The notes beneath the pieces are model-generated. The model saw only the letters and a program-made list of their open reading frames with translations. It ran no database searches and was not told where the DNA came from. The position numbers and the translations under genes are program-made. Positions 9,070-15,794 of a stretch of 64,000 bases of DNA are shown piece after piece (within the stretch, counting starts at the first letter, position 1; every line of letters begins with the position of its first letter). The DNA is from Bacteroidales bacterium (GTDB lineage: Bacteria; Bacteroidota; Bacteroidia; Bacteroidales; F082): the NCBI GenBank assembly GCA_028277395.1, contig JANQGJ010000098.1, positions 62,001-126,000 on the forward strand, given 5' to 3'.

Positions 9070-10054
9070 TACTCTCTTCTTTTATAATTTTAAAAACCGG
9101 AACTAATATTTCAGATAATTGTTCGAACTCAATCAGAAATGCATCATGTCCGTGATCTGATTTTATCTCAAAATAATCATTGGAAATTCCAAGTTCATCA
9201 AGTATTATCTTCGTTCGTTTATTATCTTCGGCAACAAATAATATGTCAGAATCAATGGCGATCTGAATTATTTTTGCCTTTGATTTAGACATGTTTTTCC
9301 GAAACTGATCTTCACTACAGTTTATCCCCAAAGTGGACATTAAATGGGTCATAAACCTGTATGCTTTAATGTTAAATCTACTGTTTAATTTTTCACCATG
9401 ATGTAACAACCATGATTCAACATTATATAATTCCCCGGTATCACTCTTACTCTCTTTGAACTTGTTTGTTAACGAAATTGGAGTACGATAAAATAGCATT
9501 GCCATTATTCTTGCATCCTGCAAAGGCTCACTGGAGTTTTTTAAAATCCGTTTCTGAATGTAATTATGACCTATTATCCAATCGGTTGATCTCCAGTGTG
9601 CAGCAATTGGTATTACATGTTGAATGCCATCAGGCTTCAGCAAAGCCATTTCCCAGGTAATTCCTCCTCCTATTGATCCACCTATTATTGCATATATATC
9701 ATCAATCCCTAAGGCATCAAGCGTGATCAAAAATATCCGTCCAATATCATTTGCCGTAAAGTCATCGTAACTATCTATAAAGTTACCATTAACTCCGTTA
9801 CCGGGAATATTAAATGAAATAACAGAATAGTTGTTTGTATCTATGGTACAGCCACATCCTATCATTTCTCTCCACCACCCTGCTTTCTCACCTGCAACAT
9901 TAGAATTTCCTGTAAGTGCATGTATTATCACAACAACCGGTGCATTATGCAATTCTCTGCCTGTTAGCTCATAAGAGACTTCTAGGTTGTTATACCTGAA
10001 GCCTCTTTGTGTAATATACTCTGCTATGCCGTATGTAAATAAACTGTTCTTCAT
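9029..10054 (-). CDS. metX: Homoserine O-acetyltransferase
   Basis: A 341-residue alpha/beta-hydrolase-fold enzyme that transfers acetyl from acetyl-CoA to homoserine, giving the O-acetylhomoserine used by MetY next door. Motifs: VIIHALTGNSN near the N-terminus, the nucleophile elbow GGSIGGG (MetX type), and the late Asp/His pair in VAEDNKRT and SDHGHDAFLIE. ATG at 10054 is chosen; it overlaps the metY stop as TGATG, and an upstream GTG at 10057 is also possible. The 3' end overlaps the thrA start by 41 nt. MetX and the paralogous serine acetyltransferases share this fold, but the context with metY and thrA settles the call. Confidence 0.93.
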   Translation of the reverse strand: MKNSLFTYGIAEYITQRGFRYNNLEVSYELTGRELHNAPVVVIIHALTGNSNVAGEKAGWWREMIGCGCTIDTNNYSVISFNIPGNGVNGNFIDSYDDFTANDIGRIFLITLDALGIDDIYAIIGGSIGGGITWEMALLKPDGIQHVIPIAAHWRSTDWIIGHNYIQKRILKNSSEPLQDARIMAMLFYRTPISLTNKFKESKSDTGELYNVESWLLHHGEKLNSRFNIKAYRFMTHLMSTLGINCSEDQFRKNMSKSKAKIIQIAIDSDILFVAEDNKRTKIILDELGISNDYFEIKSDHGHDAFLIEFEQLSEILVPVFKIIKEESNENIEVRREICLQ

Positions 10055-11328
10055 CACAAATTGCTTAATGCCTGATTAATGTCATTTTTAAGATCGGTTA
10101 CATCTTCCAGTCCAATGGAAAGCCTGATTAAATCGCGGGTTACACCTGTACTTACCTGTTGCTCCTCTGTTAACTGCTGATGCGTTGTACTCGCAGGATG
10201 TATAATTAATGATTTTGTATCACCAATATTTGCCAACAGGGAGAAGATTTTTGTTGAATCTGTAAACTTTTTTGCAGCATCAAAGCCGCCGGTCAGTCCA
10301 AAAGTAACAATACCGCTTTGTCCTGATGGTAGATACTTTCTCGCAAGGTTTTTGTGTTTATAGCTATCCAGACCCGGATAAACTACCCAGGCAACTTCAT
10401 TTTTTGATTCCAGCCACCTTGCAATTTCAAGAGCATTCTCAGAGTGTCGTTTAATCCTGACATACAATGTCTCCAAACCCTGAATAATATGAAAAGCATT
10501 TGTTGGGCTAAGTGCTCCACCATAATCCCTTAGCCCTTCAATGCGCAGCTTTGCAATAAAGGCTGCTTTTCCAAACAATTCATCATAAACAATTCCCTGG
10601 TAGCCCTCCGAAGGTTCTGTAAATTCCGGAAACCTGCCACTTGTCCAATCAAACGAACCGGCGTCAATCACAACTCCTCCCAATGAATTTCCATGTCCTC
10701 CAATAAATTTTGTTAATGAATGTATTACAATGTCAGCTCCAAATTTTATTGGATTAAGCAATGCTGGTGATGGAACTGTATTATCAACAATTAACGGGAT
10801 ATTGTTTCTTTTAGCAACACAAGAGACTTTTTCAATATCTATAATATCAAGTTTCGGATTTCCCAAAGCTTCAATAAATATTGCCTTTGTATTATCATTT
10901 ATTGCATACTCAAAATTTGATGGATCAGCCGGATCAACAAAGCTGGTTGCAATATTAAATCTTGGCAGAGTTACATTCAGGATATTATAAGTACCTCCAT
11001 ACAAACTATTGGATGCTACTATATGATCTCCTGCTTTCAGTAAAGTCAAAAAGGTAGTTGATATTGTAGCCGTACCCGAAGCAAATACCACTGCCCCGAT
11101 TCCTCCTTCAATTGATGATAATCTGTTTTCCAGAATACTGTTTGTTGGATTATTTAATCGCGTATAAATATATCCATCTTCTTTAAGTGCGAAAACATCC
11201 GCTGCATGATCAGTATTGTTGAAAATATATGATGTTGTCTGGTATATTGGTACTGCCCTGGTTCCTTCAGTTAATGTTGTTATGTGACCAGTGTGCAGCG
11301 CTTTACTATTGTTCTTAAGATTTTGCAT
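10054..11328 (-). CDS. metY: O-acetylhomoserine sulfhydrylase
   Basis: A 424-residue PLP enzyme of the Cys/Met metabolism family that joins sulfide to O-acetylhomoserine to form homocysteine. Seen: the Tyr-rich N-terminal segment (VPIYQTTSYIF), the gating motif YTRLNNPT, the PLP-lysine site HSLTKFIGGHG, and the C-terminal SLIIHPASTTHQQL typical of the sulfhydrylase branch (longer than cystathionine gamma-synthase). It is the first structural gene after the long leader at 11329-11640, with ATG 11328 lying 23 nt past terminator 2. Expression should need read-through of two terminators. Confidence 0.95.
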   Translation of the reverse strand: MQNLKNNSKALHTGHITTLTEGTRAVPIYQTTSYIFNNTDHAADVFALKEDGYIYTRLNNPTNSILENRLSSIEGGIGAVVFASGTATISTTFLTLLKAGDHIVASNSLYGGTYNILNVTLPRFNIATSFVDPADPSNFEYAINDNTKAIFIEALGNPKLDIIDIEKVSCVAKRNNIPLIVDNTVPSPALLNPIKFGADIVIHSLTKFIGGHGNSLGGVVIDAGSFDWTSGRFPEFTEPSEGYQGIVYDELFGKAAFIAKLRIEGLRDYGGALSPTNAFHIIQGLETLYVRIKRHSENALEIARWLESKNEVAWVVYPGLDSYKHKNLARKYLPSGQSGIVTFGLTGGFDAAKKFTDSTKIFSLLANIGDTKSLIIHPASTTHQQLTEEQQVSTGVTRDLIRLSIGLEDVTDLKNDINQALSNL

Positions 11329-11351
11329 TTCTTTATGTTTTTATGTTTATT

Positions 11352-11393
11352 AAAAAAAAAGTCCCTTTGGATCAGGTATTACCAAAGGGACTT
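11352..11393 (-). terminator. Attenuator terminator 2 of the metY leader
   Basis: On the minus strand AAGTCCCTTTGG (11393-11382) and CCAAAGGGACTT (11370-11359) form a perfect 12-bp stem with an 11-nt loop, followed by an unbroken U-run (to 11352). It stands between the second leader ORF and metY. The loop and the inner 5' arm contain GGTAATACC (11383-11375), the exact complement of GGTATTACC (11430-11422) at the end of leader ORF 2; G-U and A-U pairs extend this to 12 bp. That pairing would break the inner half of the terminator stem, as an antiterminator should. Confidence 0.92.
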
Positions 11394-11413
11394 AAAATAA
11401 TTTTTATACATAG

Positions 11414-11488
11414 TCAGTTCCGGTAATACCATAGCATTAGCATCATCATCCACATATACATTTTTAATGTTCCGGATATTATTCTCAT
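11414..11488 (-). CDS. Methionine-rich leader peptide 2 (24 aa)
   Basis: A 24-residue ORF, ATG 11488 to TGA 11414, with seven Met in total (positions 1, 10, 12, 14, 15, 16 and 18), so six of residues 10-18 are or adjoin Met; the tail is LWYYRN. The Met run is placed just upstream of the antiterminator arm GGTATTACC (11430-11422), which itself overlaps codons 20-23. A ribosome stalled at Met codons leaves the arm free; one that reaches the stop codon covers it. This is the classical geometry of ribosome-mediated attenuation. The peptide itself probably has no function. No Shine-Dalgarno sequence is obvious, as usual in this phylum. Confidence 0.85.
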   Translation of the reverse strand: MRIISGTLKMYMWMMMLMLWYYRN

Positions 11489-11502
11489 AATTTTATTTCA
11501 AC

Positions 11503-11534
11503 AAAAAAGGCCTCTGCTAATTTGCAAAGGCCTT
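11503..11534 (-). terminator. Attenuator terminator 1 of the metY leader
   Basis: On the minus strand AAGGCCTTTGC (11534-11524) pairs with GCAGAGGCCTT (11517-11507) as an 11-bp stem with one G-U pair and a 6-nt loop, followed by six U (to 11503). It lies 27 nt after the stop of leader ORF 1. The segment GCAAAAGGC (11582-11574) inside ORF 1 can pair with GCCTTTGC of the 5' arm, leaving one bulged A, and so compete with the terminator. Confidence 0.88.
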
Positions 11535-11561
11535 CTCAATATTTTTATATTTTATTATAAA

Positions 11562-11633
11562 CTATACAAATATGCCTTTTGCGCAGACTTCTGCACACAT
11601 CATATTACGCATATTTATAGTTTCTTTTCTCAT
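11562..11633 (-). CDS. Met/Cys-rich leader peptide 1 (23 aa)
   Basis: A 23-residue ORF, ATG 11633 to TAG 11562, with Met at 1, 8, 11 and 12 and Cys at 13 and 17 (core NMRNMMCAEVCAKG). The antiterminator arm GCAAAAGGC overlaps codons 18-20, so a ribosome stalled at Met11/Met12 or Cys13 leaves it free. The start codon lies only 9 nt after the -7 box of the promoter, so the message should begin almost at this ORF. Position, content and the following terminator 1 together support an attenuator leader rather than a chance ORF. Translation from internal ATG codons 8 or 11 is an alternative. Confidence 0.8.
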   Translation of the reverse strand: MRKETINMRNMMCAEVCAKGIFV

Positions 11634-11642
11634 TTGAAACGA

Positions 11643-11672
11643 CAAAAGTATTTCTTTTTTTAACAGATCAAA
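11643..11672 (-). promoter_or_regulatory. Promoter of the metYX-thrA leader transcript
   Basis: On the minus strand TTTG (11672-11669) is followed after 18 nt by TACTTTTG (11650-11643), a near-ideal Bacteroidota promoter. Transcription should start around 11636-11639, immediately in front of leader ORF 1. Confidence 0.7.
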
Positions 11673-11780
11673 AAAAATCAGGAAAATTTTAAAATCAAAG
11701 AACTGGTTATACTATTTTATGAAATTTTCTACATAAAATCCTGTAGATTAATTCAAAACTATTCCTTCGATAAAATGTTA

Positions 11781-11788
11781 TAAGTTTG
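11781..11788 (+). promoter_or_regulatory. -7 box before the Cache-PAS kinase
   Basis: TAAGTTTG followed by C matches the TAnnTTTG -7 element, 19 nt before the ATG at 11808. No exact TTTG is present at the expected -33 distance. Confidence 0.45.
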
Positions 11789-11807
11789 CAAACGACAATT
11801 ATTGCTC

Positions 11808-13901
11808 ATGAAGAATAAATATCTAACACTCACTATAAAGTTTCAGCTATTTTATCCGGTTCTTATTGCTTTAGTTGCAGCCATAGTGATATTTGCGTTA
11901 TTCCTTGTTAGTACGAGCAGGGAATCAATATACCAGTTGGCTGAAAAAGATATGCTGCTGGAAGTCTCCACCATTAAAAAAATGTTTGAGAGAGAAAGGG
12001 AACTAAAACTTGAAACCGTAGAAACTAATTTAAAAGTAGCACACCGCTTATTTCATGATCAGAAGTTGAGATTTTCCGGAAAAGATAACTCAATCGAGGT
12101 CACAAATCAGCTAACAGGTAAATCCCATAATACAAATATAAAACAACTGTTATGGGGCAATAAACCTATTCTCAATTCAAATGAGTTTCCTGATGAAACG
12201 CATAAACTATTTGGTGGAACAACTACCATATTTCAAAAAATAGACAGTGGGTATCTTAGAATATCCACAAACGTTATGACTAAAAAAGGAATTGTTGCTG
12301 TTGGTACATTCATACCAAACTCATCTGTTGTAGCGCAAACCATATCTGCAGGAATGCAATATTACGGCAGGGCTTTTGTTGTAAACGACTGGTATATAAC
12401 CGCATACGAGCCAATATATTTAAATAACGAAATTATTGGGGCTCTTTATGTCGGGGGAAAAGAAAAGGATATTGAAAAATTAAGAGAAACACTCAACACA
12501 TTAAAAATAGGTGAAACAGGTTTTCCTTTTGTAATTGATAAAGATGGGGAAATTGTTTACAAACCTGATGATCCGCGAAATATAGTAATTGATGATAGCA
12601 TAGTTTCATACATTACAAACAACGATACAGACATACTACGATTTATCAGTCCGGTAAACAATAAAGAATATCTTATTGCCCATGCTTATTATTCAGAATT
12701 TGGATTTCATATACTAACTGCTATACCATTAAAAGAGTTGACCCATGTTCCATTACGCTCAATAGTTGTAAATGCTGTTGTAATGGGCAGTATTCTTCTT
12801 ATTCTTCTGATAATTTTAATGCTTTCAACCACTATTCCAAGAGTACATAGATTGCTGAACGCTATAAAGCTTAGCAATACCAAGTTAAAGACCACAAAAG
12901 AAGCACTTAAAAGGAGTGAAGAAAATTTTGAGACAATCTTTCAAAATAGTAGCGATGAAATATTTGTAAGCGACATCCAGGGAAATATTATTGAGGTAAA
13001 TAACCAGGCCAGCAAATTACTGGGATATTCCAAAGAACAGATCCTTCAAATGAATATCCTGGATCTAAAACCTCTAAAGCAGGCAGAACAGTTTCTTAAA
13101 TATCGTAAAACAATAATTGAAGAAGGAGCATTTCTGTTCGATTCCGAATTTATAACAAACAGTGGTGAAGTAATACCGGTGGAAACAAACAGCCGTGTTC
13201 TTGAGTTTAATGGTGAAACGGTAATTCTTAGTATCTCCAGAAATCTTGCTAAACGAAAAGAAACAGAACGTAAAGTATTAAGTGCTGTAATTCAAACTGA
13301 AGAAAAAGAGAGAGAACGGTTTTCAAAAGATATGCACGATGGTATTGGCCCATTATTATCAACAATAAAATTATATGTAAATGAACTTGGTTCTGCCGAG
13401 ATTGGCCAGAAAGAAAAACAGGAGTTCGTTGAACAGGTTAACAAGATGCTGGACGATGCAGTAGCCAGCATAAGAGAAATATCAAATAACCTGATGCCAA
13501 GGGTAATCCATGAATATGGTCTGGTAAAAGCGCTGGAAGCATTTTGCGAAAAGGTAAACCAAACCGGTAAAATTTATGTTGATTTTAATACTAATGGAAT
13601 TGAGTATTCACTGGATAAAAACATACAGTTGATACTGTTCAGAGTTATCAGTGAGTTATTAACCAATACCATAAAGCACGCCAGGGCAAAAAATGCATAC
13701 GTTCAGCTTCAGAAATCCGATGATAATATTTCATTGATCTTTACTGATGATGGTATTGGATTTAACAGTAAGCAGGTGATGGAAAATAAAAATACTGGGA
13801 TAGGTTTAAAAAGTATTGTAAGCAGGATCAAATCAATAAACGGAACATGTGAAATAATCAGTAGCGAAGGAAAAGGTTTCAAGATAATTATTGAAATTTA
13901 A
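11808..13901 (+). CDS. Cache-PAS sensor histidine kinase (HisKA_3 type)
   Basis: A membrane sensor of about 697 residues. Order: membrane helix 1 (about 10-34), extracytoplasmic Cache-type ligand domain (to about 310), membrane helix 2 (about 320-345), short coiled linker, a PAS domain (about 375-480, FQNSSDEIFVSDIQGNIIEV), a HisKA_3 dimerisation segment with the acceptor His510 in KDMHDGIGP, and an HATPase domain with DDGIGFN and TGIGL motifs. ATG 11808 is preferred over the TTG two codons earlier. The NarL-type regulator begins 69 nt downstream and is the expected partner. The cluster sits directly upstream of the hydrogenase operon on the same strand, so control of that operon is possible but unproven. 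Cache domains bind small organic acids or amino acids; the ligand is unknown. Confidence 0.9.
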   Translation: MKNKYLTLTIKFQLFYPVLIALVAAIVIFALFLVSTSRESIYQLAEKDMLLEVSTIKKMFERERELKLETVETNLKVAHRLFHDQKLRFSGKDNSIEVTNQLTGKSHNTNIKQLLWGNKPILNSNEFPDETHKLFGGTTTIFQKIDSGYLRISTNVMTKKGIVAVGTFIPNSSVVAQTISAGMQYYGRAFVVNDWYITAYEPIYLNNEIIGALYVGGKEKDIEKLRETLNTLKIGETGFPFVIDKDGEIVYKPDDPRNIVIDDSIVSYITNNDTDILRFISPVNNKEYLIAHAYYSEFGFHILTAIPLKELTHVPLRSIVVNAVVMGSILLILLIILMLSTTIPRVHRLLNAIKLSNTKLKTTKEALKRSEENFETIFQNSSDEIFVSDIQGNIIEVNNQASKLLGYSKEQILQMNILDLKPLKQAEQFLKYRKTIIEEGAFLFDSEFITNSGEVIPVETNSRVLEFNGETVILSISRNLAKRKETERKVLSAVIQTEEKERERFSKDMHDGIGPLLSTIKLYVNELGSAEIGQKEKQEFVEQVNKMLDDAVASIREISNNLMPRVIHEYGLVKALEAFCEKVNQTGKIYVDFNTNGIEYSLDKNIQLILFRVISELLTNTIKHARAKNAYVQLQKSDDNISLIFTDDGIGFNSKQVMENKNTGIGLKSIVSRIKSINGTCEIISSEGKGFKIIIEI

Positions 13902-13913
13902 TTAACACCGAAA

Positions 13914-13956
13914 TATATTTGTAGATATTACCAAATACATTTTCTTTTTAATTTTG
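13914..13956 (+). promoter_or_regulatory. Possible internal promoter for the NarL-type regulator
   Basis: Two -7-like boxes lie in the 69-nt gap: TATATTTG (13914-13921) and TAATTTTG (13949-13956). Neither has an exact TTTG at the usual distance. They suggest the regulator may also be transcribed on its own. Confidence 0.35.
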
Positions 13957-13970
13957 CAAGGTTAACATAA

Positions 13971-14621
13971 ATGGAAAGCACAGTAAAAATAATAATTGTT
14001 GACGATCACGAGATTTTTCGTAACGGACTTAAAATGGTTCTGGGAAAACTCGACTTCGTTGAAATAGTTGGTGAAGCAGCTAACGGACAGGATTTCCTTG
14101 ATCTTATCCGTAAAGTTACCTGTGATATTGTGTTGATGGATATTGAAATGCCGGTTATGTCGGGAATTGATGCTACAAAAATTGCATTGAAGGAATATCC
14201 TGATTTAAAAATTATCTCATTAACAATGTTTACTGATGATAATTATGTGCAAAGTATGATTGATGCCGGAGTTAAAGGATTCCTTGTGAAAAACATCAAT
14301 AAAGACACTCTCAATAAAGCACTGACAATAGTCGCCGGAGGTGGTAATTATTATTCCGAAGAACTATTTAAGTTTTTCACCCGAAAAATCAACACAAAAG
14401 AAGACAATGAAAATGCTGATGAAGTAAAATTTACTTCAAGGGAAAAGGAGATACTACAACTACTTTCTGAAGGTCTTAGCAACAAGGAAATTGCTGATGT
14501 ATTATATGTTAGCGAGCGCACAGTGGTTGGCCACAAATCAAACATGCTTGCAAAAACAGGTTGCAAAAGTGCCATCAGCCTTCTGGCATATGCTCTTCGT
14601 CATAAACTGATTATCATATAG
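13971..14621 (+). CDS. NarL/FixJ-type response regulator
   Basis: A 216-residue regulator with a receiver (acidic DDH at 11-13, phospho-acceptor D57 in VLMDIEMP, conserved Lys in FLVKNI) and a LuxR-type helix-turn-helix (about 148-216: FTSREKEILQLLSEGLSNKEI, then SERTVVGHKSNM). It belongs with the HisKA_3 kinase just upstream, the usual partner class. Phosphorylation should control DNA binding; the target is not shown by the sequence, though the hydrogenase operon begins 177 nt downstream. Confidence 0.93.
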   Translation: MESTVKIIIVDDHEIFRNGLKMVLGKLDFVEIVGEAANGQDFLDLIRKVTCDIVLMDIEMPVMSGIDATKIALKEYPDLKIISLTMFTDDNYVQSMIDAGVKGFLVKNINKDTLNKALTIVAGGGNYYSEELFKFFTRKINTKEDNENADEVKFTSREKEILQLLSEGLSNKEIADVLYVSERTVVGHKSNMLAKTGCKSAISLLAYALRHKLIII

Positions 14622-14797
14622 TTAGAAAACGCATCTGTTTTCAACCTTCCTTTCTTTACATTTCAAATTGCGTAAAAGTACTGGTTCTTATCACAAAAAA
14701 TCGGTAATACATTGCATTTAAAAAGGTAATCTCCTACCTAGTGCACCTCTATACCTCTATATACTTTTACAACATCGAAAACTTAAAAATTATAGAA

Positions 14798-15298
14798 ATG
14801 GAAAACTTAAAAAAAATTGTAATCGTTGACGACGACATCGACATCATCACCGCAGTTGAATCAATACTGACAGCAAAAGGTTATAAAGTACTTTCTGCAA
14901 ATGATAAAAAAGAAGGTTTAGCCTTAATTATGAAAGAAAATCCTGATCTGGCAATTCTTGATGTAATGATGTCAACACATTTTGAGGGATTTGAGCTTGC
15001 AGAAGAAATGGCAAAGAATGAAACTCTTAACCATATCCCTGTAATTATTCAAACTTCAATTGATGTGCTAACAACAACAAAACCAAGTGTACAGGCGATG
15101 GCACAGCAATTCAGACAAAATCCTGATTACAGCGATTTAAGAGTAATCCTTGTTAAGGATATAGTAACAGGAAATGCAGGTGTTGATTACCTAAACGAGA
15201 AAAATGAAACAGTATGGTTCCCTGTGAATGCATTTGTTAAAAAACCGGTAAACGGATCAGTTTTGATTCCGGAAATTGAAAAATTATTGAGCAAGTAA
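14798..15298 (+). CDS. Stand-alone receiver protein with an insertion, first gene of the hydrogenase operon
   Basis: A 166-residue receiver domain without an output domain. DDD (11-13) and phospho-acceptor D55 (LAILDVMM) are present, as is the late Lys (FVKKP). Between the usual fourth and fifth strands there is an extra segment of about 35-40 residues (around 85-130, including VQAMAQQFRQNPDYSDL and ETVWFPVNAF), which normal receivers lack. ATG 14798 is chosen over the GTG at 14741 because MENLKKIVIVDDD is a standard receiver start. hydC follows after 31 nt. Related in pattern to the receiver at 21562. It likely exchanges phosphate with the kinases of this operon. Confidence 0.85.
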   Translation: MENLKKIVIVDDDIDIITAVESILTAKGYKVLSANDKKEGLALIMKENPDLAILDVMMSTHFEGFELAEEMAKNETLNHIPVIIQTSIDVLTTTKPSVQAMAQQFRQNPDYSDLRVILVKDIVTGNAGVDYLNEKNETVWFPVNAFVKKPVNGSVLIPEIEKLLSK

Positions 15299-15329
15299 AA
15301 GAAATGTTAATCCTGAACCAGTTTTCGTA

Positions 15330-15794
15330 ATGGGAGAATTAAAAAATATATTTAACAGGTACCCCGAAGCAGGAAGAGATAATCTTATACCAATATTACA
15401 GGATATCCAGTCTGCTGAGGGGCATCTTTCAAAGGAGGCTATTGTAGAAGTCGGCTCATATTTAAACATTCCTTCAAGTAAAATATTTGGTGTTGCAACC
15501 TTTTATAACCAATTCCGGTTCCAGCCGGTAGGTAAATATCATATTCAGGTTTGCAGGGGTACAGCATGCCATGTACTTGGCTCGGCAACTGTGTTGCAGG
15601 AACTTGAAAAACAACTAAAAGTAAAGGCCGGTGATACTACACGAGATGGACTTTTCAGTATTGAGGTAGTAGCCTGTATCGGTGCTTGCGGACTTGCTCC
15701 GGTGATAGCAATTAATGGTGAATTTCATGCTAAAGTAACGGCAGCATCATTAACAGAAATTATCGAATCTTACAAAAATAAGGAGGAGGAATAA
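15330..15794 (+). CDS. hydC: Electron-bifurcating [FeFe]-hydrogenase subunit HydC (NuoE-like)
   Basis: A 154-residue thioredoxin-fold [2Fe-2S] protein of the NuoE family. The four ligand Cys appear as CRGTACHV and CIGACGLAP. It is the small subunit of trimeric HydABC, which uses NADH and reduced ferredoxin together to make H2 (or the reverse). It starts at ATG 15330, and its stop overlaps the hydB start (TAATG). An AGGAGGAGGA run just before hydB is one of the few strong Shine-Dalgarno-like sites here. Confidence 0.93.
   Translation: MGELKNIFNRYPEAGRDNLIPILQDIQSAEGHLSKEAIVEVGSYLNIPSSKIFGVATFYNQFRFQPVGKYHIQVCRGTACHVLGSATVLQELEKQLKVKAGDTTRDGLFSIEVVACIGACGLAPVIAINGEFHAKVTAASLTEIIESYKNKEEE

Noticed and set aside
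14710-14726. Sigma-54-like site (GG ... TTGC) before the hydrogenase operon
   Set aside because: The spacing of GG and GC is one nucleotide short of the required 10-nt gap, and no sigma-54 activator gene is in the window.
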